A stretch of DNA of 13,964 nt from positions 18,722 through 32,685 of the forward strand of contig DFBD01000026.1 of assembly GCA_002367255.1 (NCBI GenBank). Reading direction: 5' to 3'. Below, in pieces: positions 1-9,899 of the stretch. A program made the translations under genes and the position numbers. Below the pieces are notes generated by a model, which was given only the letters and a program-made list of their open reading frames with translations, made no database searches and was not told where the DNA came from. Positions within the stretch are counted from its first letter, which is position 1, and the number at the start of each line of letters is the position of its first letter. Source of the DNA: Rhodobacterales bacterium UBA3089 (GTDB lineage: Bacteria; Pseudomonadota; Alphaproteobacteria; Rhodobacterales; Rhodobacteraceae).

Positions 1-1062
1 GAACAGCGCGCCCGAGATGAAGCCGTGGCTGATCATCTGGAAAATAGCACCGTCAATACCCTGTTGGTTAAACGCGAAGATACCCATCGTCACGAACCCC
101 ATATGCGCAACGGATGAATAGGCAATCAGCTTCTTCATATCCGTCTGCGCGAGCGCAATCAGCGAGGTAAGGATGATCGCCGCAACAGACAAGAAGAACA
201 CGAAGTTCTGCATGATATCCGAGGCCACCGGGAACATCGGCAAACTAAACCGCAAGAAGCCGTAGCCACCCATCTTGATCAAGATTGCCGCCAGAACCAC
301 GGAACCGGCTGTAGGCGCCTGAACGTGTGCATCCGGAAGCCAGGTATGCACCGGCCACATCGGCATTTTTACGGCGAAGGAGGCAAAGAACGCCAGCCAC
401 ATCAAGGTTTGTGCGCCACCGACAATTTGCAAGCCCAGAACAGAAATGGTGCTGGATGAAAACTCGTGGTCCAGCAATTTCACGATATCCGTCGTGCCTG
501 CGTCATACCACATCGCGATCATTGCGATCAGCATTAGAACTGAACCAAGTAGCGTATAAAGGAAGAACTTGAACGCCGCATAGATTTTGTCTTGGCCACC
601 CCAGATGCCGATAATCAGGAACATCGGTATTAGGCCAGCCTCGAAGAACACGTAGAACAATACCAGATCGAGCGACAGGAACACGCCGATCATAAGCGTT
701 TCCAGCAGCAAGAACGCGATCATGTATTCCTTGACGCGATGCTCGACTTTCCAGCTTGCACCGATGACGATTGGCATAATGAAGGTGGTCAACATCACGA
801 ACAGAATACTGATACCGTCAACACCCATTTTATAGGTTAGTCCGCCGAGCCACTCGGCCTCTTCGACCATCTGGAAACCAGTGTCGGAAGGATCAAAGCC
901 TTGCAAGATAAACAACGAGGCAACGAACGTCATAACTGTGGCAAACAGCGCCAGAAGTTTGGCATTTTTCACAGCCATTTCGTCGTCGCCGCGAAGGAAG
1001 AACATCAATACAATCGCGCCGAACAACGGCAGGAAGGTGACGATGGAAAGAAGGTTATCCAT
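1..1062 (-). CDS. nuoM: NADH-quinone oxidoreductase subunit M (partial, 3' end off the window)
   Basis: Antiporter-like, proton-pumping membrane-arm subunit of complex I. An open frame of 354 codons starts at the ATG complementary to 1060-1062 and is still open at base 1, so the C-terminal part is missing (family members are about 500 residues). Residues expected for the proton path are present: E141 in [14 protein letters not shown]232 in the [21 protein letters not shown] region (231-250), K263, H319 in YSSVAHMG and H346. Many hydrophobic helices cover the sequence. The start follows the nuoL stop after a single base, and a GGAGGGG Shine-Dalgarno lies inside the nuoL end, suggesting translational coupling. 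nuoN is expected downstream but is outside the window. NuoM is distinguished from NuoL by the E141 context and the VKMP motif. Confidence 0.97.
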   Translation of the reverse strand, partial: MDNLLSIVTFLPLFGAIVLMFFLRGDDEMAVKNAKLLALFATVMTFVASLFILQGFDPSDTGFQMVEEAEWLGGLTYKMGVDGISILFVMLTTFIMPIVIGASWKVEHRVKEYMIAFLLLETLMIGVFLSLDLVLFYVFFEAGLIPMFLIIGIWGGQDKIYAAFKFFLYTLLGSVLMLIAMIAMWYDAGTTDIVKLLDHEFSSSTISVLGLQIVGGAQTLMWLAFFASFAVKMPMWPVHTWLPDAHVQAPTAGSVVLAAILIKMGGYGFLRFSLPMFPVASDIMQNFVFFLSVAAIILTSLIALAQTDMKKLIAYSSVAHMGFVTMGIFAFNQQGIDGAIFQMISHGFISGALF

Positions 1063-1063
1063 A

Positions 1064-3034
1064 TTAGTGCGCCCCTCCGAAAATGGCGAACCATGTAATT
1101 AAGCCAACAACCCCGAGGATCATCGCAAATGCATAGTGGAACAAATACCCCGACTGGGCCTTGCTGGCCGCGCGTGTCAGGAACGGGATGAAACCCATGG
1201 CGATACCGTTAATGGTGCCGTCAATGACCGAGCCATCCACCTTCTTCCAAAGGAAGTGCCCAAGGCGTTTAGCAGGGCGAACGAACAAGAAATCGTAAAC
1301 CTCGTCGAAGTACCATTTGTTCAACAAGAACTGGTAAAGACTTGGGTTTCGCACGGCCAAAGCTTTCGGGAACGAAGGATTCACAATGTAGAAATAATAC
1401 GACACTAGGAAGCCCACGACCATCGCTATGAATGGCGAAACTTTAACCCAATTCGCAACATCATGCGCGTCATGCAACACGTGGTTCGTATCGTGGTTTG
1501 TGTAAACCGCAACCGAGAACCATTCGGCGACATCGTGACCGAAGAAGTTGTTATAGAAGACCATACCGGCAAACACAGAACCAACAGCCAGAACAGCAAG
1601 TGGTATAATCATTACCAGCGGGCTTTCATGCGCATGGTCATGTGTGTGCTTGTCGCCTTTTTCCTGACCATAGAAAGTCAGGAACATCAAACGCCAGCTA
1701 TAGAAACTTGTCATAGCAGCAGCCATTACCAGCATCCAGAAGGCATAGTTGCCAACGGAAGAGTGCGCCGCAAAGGTGCTCTCGATGATTGCATCTTTAG
1801 ATAAGAACCCAGCCAGCCCGATATTCGTTAACGGAATACCAACGCCTGTAATGGCCAACGTGCCGATCATCATTGCCCAGAATGTATACGGAATTTTCTT
1901 ACGCAGCGCACCATAGCTACGCATGTCTTGCTCGTGGTGCATTGCCGTAATCACGGAACCTGCGCCAAGGAACAACATCGCTTTGAAGAACGCGTGTGTG
2001 AAAAGGTGGAACATGGCCGCTTGATAAACCCCTACGCCCGCTGCTGCGAACATATAGCCAAGCTGGGACATGGTTGAATAAGCAATCACACGTTTGATGT
2101 CGTTTTGCACCAGAGCAATCGTCGCAGCGACGAATGCTGTGCTTGCACCGATAACCGTAACAAACGCCAATGTCCCCGGTGCGTATTCAAATAGCGGCGA
2201 CATCCGCGCCACAAGGAAGACACCAGCCGTAACCATGGTCGCGGCGTGGATCAAGGCTGACACAGGTGTAGGCCCCTCCATCGCGTCGGGAAGCCATGTG
2301 TGCAGAAACAACTGCGCTGACTTACCCATCGCTCCGATGAACAGCAGCAAAGTAATTGCTTCGGCTGCATTCACATCCATATGTAGGAACGTAAAGGAGG
2401 CCTCAGCAAGGTGATGCCCCTGCGTAAAAATATCCGAGAAGTTAATGCTGTCTGTCATCATATAGATGGCAAAAATACCCAACGCGAAACCGAAATCACC
2501 AACACGGTTAACGATAAACGCCTTCATCGCCGCTGCATTTGCCGAAGGTTTGCGATAATAAAAACCGATCAACAGGTACGAGGCAACACCTACGCCCTCC
2601 CAGCCAAAGAACATCTGCAACAGGTTGTCGGATGTTACCAGCATCAGCATCGCGAAAGTGAAGAACGACAGGTAGGCAAAGAAACGCGGCAGGTAGCTTT
2701 CGCCCTCTTTCCACTGCGGGTCGTCTTTCATGTAACCGATTGAATAGAGATGCACGAGGCTGGAAACCGTGGTCACAACAACCAACATTACAGCCGTCAG
2801 ACGGTCCATCCGAATAGCCCAGTCAACCGACAGACTGCCGCTTTCAACCCAACGGAACAGCGCGATTGTCTGTACATGGTCATAATCGCCAAAGAACAGG
2901 ATCCAAGACAGGAGCGCTGACAAGAACAACAGTCCTGTGGTCAGGTACATCGCATTCTTCTCGCCAATAATGCGCCAGCCGAAACCGGCGATCAGCGCAC
3001 CCAGTAGCGGGCCAAAGAGAATAATCGCAGGCAT
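1064..3034 (-). CDS. nuoL: NADH-quinone oxidoreductase subunit L
   Basis: Distal antiporter-like subunit of the membrane arm; it pumps protons and carries the long lateral helix that runs back along the arm. It is 656 residues long. Visible family marks are [19 protein letters not shown] (E146), the N-R-V-G-D stretch with D180, GAMGKSAQ with K238, the [20 protein letters not shown] region (245-264, with H263) and K413 in GFLSKDAI, matching the charged residues of the proton path. A histidine-rich loop (KHTHDHAHE, 462-470) separates the core helices from the C-terminal part, which contains [14 protein letters not shown] (571-584). The ATG lies 3 nt after the nuoK stop, with AAGGGA upstream. 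The nuoM start follows its stop by one base. At 656 residues it is, from memory, somewhat shorter than many Rhodobacterales NuoL proteins. Confidence 0.98.
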   Translation of the reverse strand: MPAIILFGPLLGALIAGFGWRIIGEKNAMYLTTGLLFLSALLSWILFFGDYDHVQTIALFRWVESGSLSVDWAIRMDRLTAVMLVVVTTVSSLVHLYSIGYMKDDPQWKEGESYLPRFFAYLSFFTFAMLMLVTSDNLLQMFFGWEGVGVASYLLIGFYYRKPSANAAAMKAFIVNRVGDFGFALGIFAIYMMTDSINFSDIFTQGHHLAEASFTFLHMDVNAAEAITLLLFIGAMGKSAQLFLHTWLPDAMEGPTPVSALIHAATMVTAGVFLVARMSPLFEYAPGTLAFVTVIGASTAFVAATIALVQNDIKRVIAYSTMSQLGYMFAAAGVGVYQAAMFHLFTHAFFKAMLFLGAGSVITAMHHEQDMRSYGALRKKIPYTFWAMMIGTLAITGVGIPLTNIGLAGFLSKDAIIESTFAAHSSVGNYAFWMLVMAAAMTSFYSWRLMFLTFYGQEKGDKHTHDHAHESPLVMIIPLAVLAVGSVFAGMVFYNNFFGHDVAEWFSVAVYTNHDTNHVLHDAHDVANWVKVSPFIAMVVGFLVSYYFYIVNPSFPKALAVRNPSLYQFLLNKWYFDEVYDFLFVRPAKRLGHFLWKKVDGSVIDGTINGIAMGFIPFLTRAASKAQSGYLFHYAFAMILGVVGLITWFAIFGGAH

Positions 3035-3037
3035 AAT

Positions 3038-3343
3038 TTATCCCTTCATCGCATTGACGTCTTCAACATCAATCGCGCCACGGTTACGGAAGAATACAAC
3101 GAGGATCGCAAGACCAATGGCAGCCTCGGCTGCGGCAACGGTCAGAATAAACAAGGTAAACACCTGCCCGACCATATCACCCAAGTGTGAAGCGAACGCA
3201 ACGAAGTTGATGTTCACAGCCAGCAACATAAGTTCTACGGACATCAGTATGACAATGATGTTCTTGCGGTTAAGGAAAATTCCAAAGATACCGATAACAA
3301 ACAGCGCCGCTGCGACGGTTAGGTAATGCTCTAATCCAATCAT
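3038..3343 (-). CDS. nuoK: NADH-quinone oxidoreductase subunit K
   Basis: Small three-helix membrane subunit of complex I, homologous to MrpC and mitochondrial ND4L. At 101 residues it has the usual length. The two membrane glutamates needed for proton transfer in the E. coli protein (E36, E72) correspond to E37 in ILMSVELML and E73 in [12 protein letters not shown]. The start begins with [18 protein letters not shown], typical of the family. Its ATG overlaps the nuoJ stop by 4 nt (ATGA), which usually means coupled translation. nuoL begins 3 nt after its stop. The identity is not in doubt. Confidence 0.98.
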   Translation of the reverse strand: MIGLEHYLTVAAALFVIGIFGIFLNRKNIIVILMSVELMLLAVNINFVAFASHLGDMVGQVFTLFILTVAAAEAAIGLAILVVFFRNRGAIDVEDVNAMKG

Positions 3344-3954
3344 ATCCCTTGCCCCGGTTTGACGTCTTTCATTTCATATGAATCCTTCGGATCACGATAG
3401 ATTTGTTCAACAATGCTTTGACGTTTCACGTTCGGACGATGCCGCATTGTTAAAACAATCGCGCCTATCATGGCCACGAACAGGATCAAGCCTGCAATCT
3501 GAAACAGGAATACATAATCTGTATAAATCAACTGTCCCAATGCGACGGTATTTTCGACTTCTTCGAGTGCAGGTGCAACGGCAGACCGCAACGCCGGTGC
3601 GTTTTCGGCGAATACCCAGTTGCCAAATACGATACCCAATTCCATTAGCAAGATCAGCCCGATGGCCAACCCTAACGGTAGGTATCCTGCAACTGAACCA
3701 CGTAATTCTGTGAAATCCACGTCCAGCATCATGACGACAAACAAGAACAACACTGCCACTGCGCCGACGTAAACGATCAGCATCAACATTGCGATGAACT
3801 CTGCCCCCAGCAGAACGAACAGAGCCGCCGCCGAGAAGAACGTTAAAATCAACCACAAAACCGAGTGAACCGGATTGCGTGAAAGCACAACAAATATTGC
3901 GGACGCCACAGCGGTGAACGCAAATAGGTAAAATGACAAGGTCGCTATGACCAT
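3340..3954 (-). CDS. nuoJ: NADH-quinone oxidoreductase subunit J
   Basis: Membrane-arm subunit of complex I (homologue of mitochondrial ND6). It helps link the quinone site to the proton pumps. The 204-residue protein has about five hydrophobic segments. The conserved third-helix stretch [20 protein letters not shown] (59-78) contains the YVGA motif at the known pi-bulge position. A long loop (about residues 115-140) precedes the last helix, and the tail (about 172-204) is charged and soluble. GGAAGGG lies 7 nt before the ATG. Its stop overlaps the nuoK start. The 44-nt gap to nuoI on the upstream side is the widest between consecutive nuo genes with no gene between them in this window. Confidence 0.97.
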   Translation of the reverse strand: MVIATLSFYLFAFTAVASAIFVVLSRNPVHSVLWLILTFFSAAALFVLLGAEFIAMLMLIVYVGAVAVLFLFVVMMLDVDFTELRGSVAGYLPLGLAIGLILLMELGIVFGNWVFAENAPALRSAVAPALEEVENTVALGQLIYTDYVFLFQIAGLILFVAMIGAIVLTMRHRPNVKRQSIVEQIYRDPKDSYEMKDVKPGQGI

Positions 3955-3998
3955 AATCTGTCCCTTCCTTCTTCCCGCGTCATGCGGAGTTATTTGCC

Positions 3999-4490
3999 TT
4001 AACGATAAGGCGCATCCAGTTCGATATTACGTGCGATCTCGGCTTCCCAACGGGCGCCATTATCAAGCAGTTTTTCCTTGTTATAGAAAAGCTCCTCGCG
4101 TGTTTCGGTCGCATACTCAAAATTCGGTCCCTCGACGATGGCATCCACCGGACAAGCTTCCTGACAAAAGCCACAGTAGATACATTTAGTCATGTCGATG
4201 TCGTAGCGCGTGGTGCGACGGCTGCCATCCTCGCGCGGTTCTGCATCAATCGTAATCGCCTGCGCGGGGCAGATTGCTTCGCACAACTTACAAGCAATAC
4301 AACGTTCTTCGCCATTCGGATAACGACGCAACGCGTGTTCGCCACGGAAACGCGGACTAAGTGCGCCCTTTTCGTGCGGGTAGTTAACAGTAAATTTAGG
4401 TTTGAAGAAATACTTCATGCCCAAAGCAAAGCCGCTCAGAAAATCCTTCAGTAGGAAGTTCTTAATAACGCGATCTAAAGTTACAGCCAT
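3999..4490 (-). CDS. nuoI: NADH-quinone oxidoreductase subunit I (two [4Fe-4S] ferredoxin-type)
   Basis: Ferredoxin-like subunit of the connecting module. It carries clusters N6a and N6b, which pass electrons from the NADH module towards N2 in NuoB. The 163-residue protein has two CxxCxxCxxxCP motifs: C64, C67, C70, C74 ([12 protein letters not shown]) and C103, C106, C109, C113 ([12 protein letters not shown]). The N-terminal amphipathic part ([18 protein letters not shown]) fits attachment at the membrane surface. I chose the ATG at 4490 rather than the open frame reaching 4535. The longer version would run into nuoH coding sequence, its extra 15 residues match no family member I know, and this ATG sits 4 nt after the nuoH stop with a GGGGGG purine run upstream. 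Confidence 0.97.
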   Translation of the reverse strand: MAVTLDRVIKNFLLKDFLSGFALGMKYFFKPKFTVNYPHEKGALSPRFRGEHALRRYPNGEERCIACKLCEAICPAQAITIDAEPREDGSRRTTRYDIDMTKCIYCGFCQEACPVDAIVEGPNFEYATETREELFYNKEKLLDNGARWEAEIARNIELDAPYR

Positions 4491-4494
4491 AGTC

Positions 4495-5535
4495 TTAGCC
4501 CCCCACTGCCCAACGGGCATAACCCGGGACACCATATTGCGCGAACGCAGCTACAAGAACGACCCATCCCAACGACAGCGGCAAGAACACTTTCCAGCCA
4601 AGGCGCATCAACTGGTCATACCGGAACCGTGGAACCAGTGCTTTTACCATCGAGAACAGGAAGAAGAAGAACAGCATTTTGCCGACAAACCACAAGACAC
4701 CGTCCGGAAGCCCCGGAATTGGTGACAACCAACCACCGAAGAACAGGATAGTCATCATGGCGGTCATAAAGACCAACGCCATCAGCTCGCCAATCATAAA
4801 CAGCAGGAACGGGGTAGAGGAGTATTCGACCTGATACCCAGCCACCAGTTCGGATTCCGCCTCGGGCAGATCGAATGGTGGGCGGTTGGTTTCAGCCAAA
4901 GCCGATACGAAAAACAGCCAGACCATCGGGAAGTGCGGTAACCAGTACCAGCTTAGAAAGCCATAATTGCCATCCTGCGCGTGTACAATATCCGTTAGGT
5001 TCAGCGAGCCAGTTGAAAGCAATACCCCAACGATAATAAGCCCAATCGATACCTCGTAGGAAATCATCTGTGCCGCAGAACGCAACGCCCCGAGGAACGC
5101 GTATTTTGAATTCGAGGCCCACCCCCCCATGATCACGCCGTAAACCTCAAAAGAGGACATGGCGAAGATATAGAGGATTCCAACGTTGATATTCGAAACC
5201 ACCCAACCCTCGTTGAACGGAATGACAGCCCAGACCACAACAGCCATTATGAAGGTGATCATCGGCGCAAGGAAAAAGACGATTTTGTCAGCGCCAGAAG
5301 GTACGACAACCTCTTTAGCGATGTATTTAATGAAATCCGCAAAAGATTGCAGCAGGCCGAACGGCCCTACGATATTGGGGCCTTTGCGCATCTGCACGGC
5401 TGCCCAGATTTTCCGGTCGCCGTACATCAGGAACGCCAGCGCCACCAAAAGCAACACGACGACCAGCAAGGCCTGCGCCATAATGACCAGAAATGTCCCG
5501 AAGTAGAGGCCGAATGTATCGATCATAAATTCCAT
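4495..5535 (-). CDS. nuoH: NADH-quinone oxidoreductase subunit H
   Basis: Membrane subunit at the base of the peripheral arm (homologue of mitochondrial ND1). It forms the quinone entry tunnel and the first part of the proton route. The protein is 346 residues with eight or nine hydrophobic helices. Family signatures are [15 protein letters not shown] (40-54), [14 protein letters not shown] (57-70), [20 protein letters not shown] (138-157) and [20 protein letters not shown] (215-234), the acidic loop lining the quinone site. The ATG is 4 nt after the nuoG stop, and GGAG lies in the last nuoG codons. A second in-frame Met three residues later (MIDTFG) is a possible alternative start. nuoI begins 4 nt downstream. 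Confidence 0.98.
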   Translation of the reverse strand: MEFMIDTFGLYFGTFLVIMAQALLVVVLLLVALAFLMYGDRKIWAAVQMRKGPNIVGPFGLLQSFADFIKYIAKEVVVPSGADKIVFFLAPMITFIMAVVVWAVIPFNEGWVVSNINVGILYIFAMSSFEVYGVIMGGWASNSKYAFLGALRSAAQMISYEVSIGLIIVGVLLSTGSLNLTDIVHAQDGNYGFLSWYWLPHFPMVWLFFVSALAETNRPPFDLPEAESELVAGYQVEYSSTPFLLFMIGELMALVFMTAMMTILFFGGWLSPIPGLPDGVLWFVGKMLFFFFLFSMVKALVPRFRYDQLMRLGWKVFLPLSLGWVVLVAAFAQYGVPGYARWAVGG

Positions 5536-5539
5536 ATCG

Positions 5540-7543
5540 TTACTCCGCCGCCATTGGTTTTTGGCTTGTCGCCATTTGACTTAACTCAGCCATCACGCTT
5601 GATGCGCGGGCAATCGGGTTGGTTTGGTAGAAGTTTGTGACCGCATTGGTAAAGGCACCGGAACCGAGTTGCTTCGGCGCAGCAGCTTTCCATTTGTTAA
5701 CCGGAACGTCGTCAATCGCAGCCAAATGCGGAAACTCTTTAAACATCGCCGCACGCAGTTCATTAAGCGAGCCATACGGCAATGCCTCCCCCAACTCCGC
5801 CGATAACGCCCGAAGGATTGCCCAGTTTTCACGCGCATCACCAGGCGCAAAACCCGCACGTTGCGCCATCTGTGGGCGACCCTCGGTGTTAACGAATATG
5901 CCGGATTCTTCGGTATAGGCTGCCGCTGGAAGGATCACATCAGCACGGTGCGCACCGCGATCCCCGTGCGAACCTTGATAAATCACGAACGGACCCGCAT
6001 CAATGTCCAGTTCGTCGGCACCAAGGTTATAAATGACTTCAGCTTTATCCAAAGCGTTAATCATGCCACCTTCGGTCGCAAAACCGATGTCCATACCACC
6101 GACACGCGTCGCGGCCGTGTGCAGAACCATGAATTTGGAATTCGTATTCTCGGTCAGTTTTTTCGCGGCTTCAAGAACCGCCTCGCCGTCCTTACCAGTC
6201 AACGCGCCCTGCCCGATGATAACGACGGTGTTCATATCCTTGGCTGGACCGATTTCTTTATCCGCCAACATCTGCAGTGCGGAACGATCATCGCCAACAT
6301 ATGCATATTCATACGTCAAATCAGCTTGCTCACCAACCAAACCAATCTGTGCGCCATTCAGCCACGCCTTGCGGATACGCGCGTTCAAAACAGGTGCTTC
6401 GGTACGCGGGTTCGTGCCAATCAACTGGATCATCTGGGCGTTATCAATGTCCTCGATCGTCGCCGTTCCAACGTAACCCGAGCGATCCCCAATCGGCAGA
6501 TACGCCCCGTCAACGCGACACTCGACATTGCCGTCGATCATGCCTTTCAGGGCATACATTGCCTCGGTCGAGGCTAGATCACCGGCAATTGCGGCAACCT
6601 TTTTGCCTTCGCTGGCCGTTTTGATCGCGGCAAAAGCTTCGGCCCAAGTCGCCGGCGTCAATTTGCCGTCAACACGCACATAGGGCTTGTCCAGACGTTG
6701 GCGGCGCAATCCGTCCCAGATGAAGCGGGTTTTGTCGGAAATCCATTCCTCGTTCACACCATCGTGGTTGCGTGGAACAATGCGCATAACTTCGCGGCCC
6801 TTGGTATCCACACGAATGTTGGAACCAAGCGCGTCCATCACGTCGATGGTTTCGGTCTTTTTCAACTCCCAAGGGCGGGCAGAAAACGCGTAAGGCTTAG
6901 ATGTCAACGCGCCAACCGGACACAAATCAATGATATTGCCCTGTAAATTGCTGTCGAGCGTCTGATTGAGGTAAGTTGCAATCTCGGCATCCTCACCACG
7001 CCCTGTCTGGCCCATCACGCTCAAACCAGCGACCTCGGTTGTGAAGCGCACGCAGCGGGTGCAGGAAATACAGCGCGTCATTGTTGTCGACACAAGCGGC
7101 CCTAGGTTCAGATCTTCTACCGAACGCTTCGCTTCGCGGCTCCGGCTGAAATCGACACCATAGGCCATAGCCTGATCTTGCAGGTCACACTCGCCACCCT
7201 GATCACATATCGGGCAATCGAGCGGGTGGTTTAGAAGCAAAAACTCCATAACCCCTTCGCGAGCCTTTTTAACCATCGGCGATTTTGTTTTAACAACAGG
7301 CGGTTGGCCCTCAGGGCCCGGACGCAAATCACGAACCTGCATGGCACAAGATGCGGCAGGTTTGGGTGGACCACCAACAACTTCGACCAGACACATGCGG
7401 CAGTTGCCGGCAATTGTCAGACGTTCGTGATAGCAGAAACGCGGGATTTCGATGCCCACTACTTCCGCTGCCTGAAGGATGGTCATAGAGCCATCGACCT
7501 CGACTTCTTGGTCGTCGATGATGATTTTTTTAAGGTCGCTCAT
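5540..7543 (-). CDS. nuoG: NADH-quinone oxidoreductase subunit G (Fe-S, 75 kDa type)
   Basis: Largest peripheral-arm subunit; it passes electrons from NuoF/NuoE through a chain of Fe-S clusters. The 667-residue protein has in order: a [2Fe-2S] ferredoxin domain with C37, C48, C51, C66; the His-Cys ligand set of cluster N5, H106, C110, C113, C119 ([14 protein letters not shown]); the [4Fe-4S] N4 ligands C158, C161, C164 and C208 (CISCTRC, then CPVGAL); and from about 220 a molybdopterin-oxidoreductase-like fold that in this family binds no molybdenum. I see no extra cysteine motif for cluster N7, as expected for the alphaproteobacterial/mitochondrial type. The ATG is 24 nt after a small Cys-containing ORF and has only a weak purine stretch (GAAGAG) upstream, so its translation may depend on the preceding gene. 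Confidence 0.98.
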   Translation of the reverse strand: MSDLKKIIIDDQEVEVDGSMTILQAAEVVGIEIPRFCYHERLTIAGNCRMCLVEVVGGPPKPAASCAMQVRDLRPGPEGQPPVVKTKSPMVKKAREGVMEFLLLNHPLDCPICDQGGECDLQDQAMAYGVDFSRSREAKRSVEDLNLGPLVSTTMTRCISCTRCVRFTTEVAGLSVMGQTGRGEDAEIATYLNQTLDSNLQGNIIDLCPVGALTSKPYAFSARPWELKKTETIDVMDALGSNIRVDTKGREVMRIVPRNHDGVNEEWISDKTRFIWDGLRRQRLDKPYVRVDGKLTPATWAEAFAAIKTASEGKKVAAIAGDLASTEAMYALKGMIDGNVECRVDGAYLPIGDRSGYVGTATIEDIDNAQMIQLIGTNPRTEAPVLNARIRKAWLNGAQIGLVGEQADLTYEYAYVGDDRSALQMLADKEIGPAKDMNTVVIIGQGALTGKDGEAVLEAAKKLTENTNSKFMVLHTAATRVGGMDIGFATEGGMINALDKAEVIYNLGADELDIDAGPFVIYQGSHGDRGAHRADVILPAAAYTEESGIFVNTEGRPQMAQRAGFAPGDARENWAILRALSAELGEALPYGSLNELRAAMFKEFPHLAAIDDVPVNKWKAAAPKQLGSGAFTNAVTNFYQTNPIARASSVMAELSQMATSQKPMAAE

Positions 7544-7567
7544 ACTATTTTGTTCTCTTCTTCATAT

Positions 7568-7792
7568 TTACAACCATTCCAAAGACTTAAGTTGAAAATC
7601 ACCACATACGTTATATGCATCCGTGGCGGGCCAAACAACCAAGGGAAAGTTTTTGCTTTCTTCATTGCTGTCTTCGCGAAATACCATTGGACTAGGTGCA
7701 TATCGGCGGCATTCTCCTTGTATTGCAAACCCGCCAGTTTCATCTAACGGTTTCCAATAAAGACATTCGCCACACTCTTTGCCCATACCCAT
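7568..7792 (-). CDS. Small four-cysteine protein of unknown function between nuoF and nuoG
   Basis: A 74-residue soluble protein that I do not recognise by name. It has four cysteines (C7, C10, C28, C63) in the order CGEC, GECRRYAPSP, WPATDAYNVCGDF. Tryptophans, prolines and a Gly-Asp-Phe follow the last Cys, a layout that suggests a small metal-binding (Zn or Fe-S) fold. This is inference. The start is the ATG at 7792, 5 nt after the nuoF stop, with GGAG 8 nt upstream in the last nuoF codons; M3 is a second possible start. The stop is 24 nt before nuoG. The frame fills the gap exactly and the segment looks more AT-rich than its neighbours. Unidentified reading frames are known within Paracoccus and Rhodobacter complex I clusters, so an accessory or assembly role is plausible. 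An alternative frame at 7540-7743 looks non-coding. Confidence 0.75.
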   Translation of the reverse strand: MGMGKECGECLYWKPLDETGGFAIQGECRRYAPSPMVFREDSNEESKNFPLVVWPATDAYNVCGDFQLKSLEWL

Positions 7793-7797
7793 ACCAG

Positions 7798-9093
7798 TTA
7801 CTCCGCCGCAATCGAGCTTACGCGGCCCGTTTTCTGATATTTTATCCGGTCTTCGATTTCGTTACGGAAATGCCGGACCAACCCTTGAATTGGCCAAGCA
7901 GCCGCATCGCCAAGCGCACAGATCGTGTGGCCCTCAACCTGTTTCGTAACCGAAAGCAGCATATCAATTTCTTCCAGCTCTGCCTCGCCTGTAACTAGAC
8001 GGTCCATAACCCGCATCATCCAGCCTGTGCCTTCACGACACGGCGTACACTGACCGCAGCTTTCGTGTTTATAAAACTTCGCCAACCGCCAGATCGCTTT
8101 GATAACATCCGTTGACTGATCCATGACGATAACGGCCGCCGTTCCAAGACCAGACTGTTGTTCGCGCAGCCAGTCAAAATCCATGATGGCTTCTTTGGCA
8201 ATATCGGCAGGTAAAAGCGGAACCGAGGAACCACCGGGAATAACCGCCTTAAGGTTTTTCCAACCACCACGAACACCGCCGCAATGTTTGTCGAGCAGCT
8301 CTTCCAGCGGAATCGACATTGCCTCTTCAACAACACAAGGGTTGTTAACGTGGCCCGAGATACCGAAAAGTTTTGTGCCGTGGTTATTCGGACGCCCCAT
8401 GGAGGTAAACCAATCCGCGCCGCGACGAAGGATTGTCGGAACAACCGCGATGGATTCCACGTTGTTAACTGTCGTTGGCGCGCCATACAGGCCAGCACCA
8501 GCTGGGAACGGAGGTTTCATGCGCGGCATGCCTTTACGGCCCTCAAGGCTTTCTAAAAGCGCAGTTTCTTCGCCGCAGATATAAGCGCCGGCACCGTGGT
8601 GCAGATAAAGATCAAAGTCCCAACCGGACCTCGCCGCGTTTTTACCCAGCAGTCCAGCATCGTAACATTCGTCAATCGCCGCTTGCAATGCTTCACGTTC
8701 ACGAATGAACTCGCCACGTATATATATATAACCGGCATTCGCCCCCATGCCGAAACCGGCGATCAAGCAACCCTCGATCAACGTGTGCGGATCATGGCGC
8801 ATGATTTCGCGGTCCTTACAGGTGCCCGGCTCGGATTCATCGGCGTTTACCACCAAATACGACGGACGACCGTCGGATTCCTTGGGCATAAAAGACCACT
8901 TCAAACCGGTCGGGAAGCCCGCACCCCCACGGCCGCGAAGGCCGGATGCTTTAACCTGCTCGACAACCCAGTCACGACCGTTCTGGATATATCCAGCGGT
9001 TCCGTCCCAATGTCCACGCGCACGCGCCCCCGCAAGGCTGCGATCATGCATACCGTAAAGGTTCGTAAATATACGGTCCTTATCGTCGAGCAT
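7798..9093 (-). CDS. nuoF: NADH-quinone oxidoreductase subunit F (NADH- and FMN-binding)
   Basis: Electron entry subunit: it binds NADH and FMN and carries the [4Fe-4S] cluster N3. The 431-residue protein has the glycine-rich FMN/NADH segment [16 protein letters not shown] (51-66), [16 protein letters not shown] (83-98), the nucleotide-site stretch [19 protein letters not shown] (167-185) and cluster ligands C346, C349, C352 ([16 protein letters not shown]) and C392 (HTICALGD). I chose the ATG at 9093 ([19 protein letters not shown]). AAGGAG lies about 8 nt upstream and the family begins this way. The open frame up to 9138 would add 15 unrelated residues lying within the preceding gene. The preceding small membrane gene stops one base before this ATG. 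A (TA)6 run at 8719-8730 encodes part of GYIYIRGEF. Confidence 0.98.
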   Translation of the reverse strand: MLDDKDRIFTNLYGMHDRSLAGARARGHWDGTAGYIQNGRDWVVEQVKASGLRGRGGAGFPTGLKWSFMPKESDGRPSYLVVNADESEPGTCKDREIMRHDPHTLIEGCLIAGFGMGANAGYIYIRGEFIREREALQAAIDECYDAGLLGKNAARSGWDFDLYLHHGAGAYICGEETALLESLEGRKGMPRMKPPFPAGAGLYGAPTTVNNVESIAVVPTILRRGADWFTSMGRPNNHGTKLFGISGHVNNPCVVEEAMSIPLEELLDKHCGGVRGGWKNLKAVIPGGSSVPLLPADIAKEAIMDFDWLREQQSGLGTAAVIVMDQSTDVIKAIWRLAKFYKHESCGQCTPCREGTGWMMRVMDRLVTGEAELEEIDMLLSVTKQVEGHTICALGDAAAWPIQGLVRHFRNEIEDRIKYQKTGRVSSIAAE

Positions 9094-9094
9094 C

Positions 9095-9313
9095 CTACTC
9101 TCCTTCTTGGCGTTGCCGCCAAACCCTAAACAAAACAATCAACGCCCAAGCGAAAGCTGCCAAAGCGGCGAAGTCCGCCAGAAACGCAAATCGAACCGGC
9201 AATCCTATTTTTCCACCAAGAAATGTAATCGACATCCAGCCCAACATAGCCACAAGAATCACGATTGAAGCCAATCGCATTTGTGCTTTCTGTTGTTCCA
9301 TTTTATCGCTCAT
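9095..9313 (-). CDS. Small two-helix membrane protein (resembles DUF5337)
   Basis: A 72-residue protein with a charged, Gln-rich start ([13 protein letters not shown]), a hydrophobic segment at about 14-33, a short [10 protein letters not shown] turn, a second hydrophobic segment at about 42-64, and a basic end ([10 protein letters not shown]). Size, hairpin layout and position inside a nuo operon match what I remember of DUF5337, a family of unknown function in Rhodobacterales; this is from memory and unverified. It probably sits in the inner membrane. Its stop lies one base before the nuoF ATG and the nuoF Shine-Dalgarno is within its last codons, so the two are likely coupled. Its own ribosome site is weak (GGTAGAAAC before the ATG). 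M5 is an alternative start. It could help assembly or stability of complex I, but nothing in the sequence proves it. Confidence 0.8.
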   Translation of the reverse strand: MSDKMEQQKAQMRLASIVILVAMLGWMSITFLGGKIGLPVRFAFLADFAALAAFAWALIVLFRVWRQRQEGE

Positions 9314-9332
9314 TGTTTCTACCGATACGACG

Positions 9333-9884
9333 TTAGTATACGTCGCCCTTATCTACTTTCTTCGAAAACACTGTATCGCCACCCGCGGCCAGCGTCTTTG
9401 CTTGGCCAACCCAGTCATCGCGACTGACACGGCCCTTAAATTTAACCAAATTTTCATCGGCCCATGCAACCTCACTCGCGCTCCAGGATGCGATTTGGTC
9501 ATAATGCCAAACGCCCTTTGCGTTAAGATCAGCCTCTAATTTTGGACCTACACCTTTGACTTTCTTTAGATCATCCCCGACACCACCGCGTGGCGCGGAC
9601 AGCAATTCTGGGGCACCATTTTCAGACGGCGTTGGCTCTACCACTGGCTCCGCTTCTGCAACTGGGGCAGGCTCAGACGGCGCAATAACCGATGGGCTAT
9701 CGTCAACATTCATGCCGCAAAACTTTGCAGCCAACCAATATCCGGCAGCGAGAAATACCAAGAAGGCAATGACGGCGACCCATATTGGTGCGATCAAACC
9801 AACGTAATAACTTAGAACCCCGACGATAATCGCCGCTATGATTAGGCCAACGACTTGGCAAGTATAGTTTTTCGCTTCTGTCAT
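9333..9884 (-). CDS. Two-helix membrane protein with C-terminal helix-hairpin-helix domain like the NuoE tail
   Basis: A 183-residue protein. Residues 1-9 are polar, two hydrophobic helices follow (about 10-31 and 33-53), then a Pro/Glu/Ala-rich linker (about 61-92) and a soluble domain (94-177). That domain has [12 protein letters not shown], a helix-hairpin-helix signature, then WHYDQIASWS and a long conserved stretch. It matches the C-terminus of the adjacent NuoE at about 66 of 84 positions by hand alignment, including 26 consecutive identical residues (138-163 here, 299-324 in NuoE). The domain resembles the H3TH group described as a predicted 5' nuclease-like domain (COG3743, from memory), but no catalytic residues are evident. 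The start has AGGGAGAGG 7 nt upstream and lies 15 nt after nuoE. The product is probably membrane-anchored with the domain in the cytoplasm; function unknown. Confidence 0.85.
   Translation of the reverse strand: MTEAKNYTCQVVGLIIAAIIVGVLSYYVGLIAPIWVAVIAFLVFLAAGYWLAAKFCGMNVDDSPSVIAPSEPAPVAEAEPVVEPTPSENGAPELLSAPRGGVGDDLKKVKGVGPKLEADLNAKGVWHYDQIASWSASEVAWADENLVKFKGRVSRDDWVGQAKTLAAGGDTVFSKKVDKGDVY
9354..9605 (-). repeat. Copy 1 of duplicated helix-hairpin-helix domain coding region
   Basis: Codes residues 94-177 of the accessory membrane protein. It pairs with 9903-10154. The protein is more conserved than the DNA, whose differences fall largely at third codon positions, so this looks like an old duplication kept by selection rather than a recent copy. 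Confidence 0.85.
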
Positions 9885-9899
9885 AAGAATGCCTCTCCC

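Noticed and set aside
3955..3998. 12-codon ORF and a small CCGC/GCGG hairpin in the nuoJ-nuoI gap
   Set aside because: The stem is only four base pairs with no T-run, and the ORF has no ribosome site and overlaps the nuoJ start; chance is the simpler reading.
5861..6577. Plus-strand open frame of 238 codons opposite nuoG
   Set aside because: It lies fully antisense to a well-conserved gene, its translation resembles no family, and several other shadow frames overlap it.
7540..7743. Alternative 67-codon minus-strand frame between nuoF and nuoG
   Set aside because: It overlaps the nuoG start and the better-supported four-cysteine ORF, lacks a well-placed Shine-Dalgarno, and its composition looks random.
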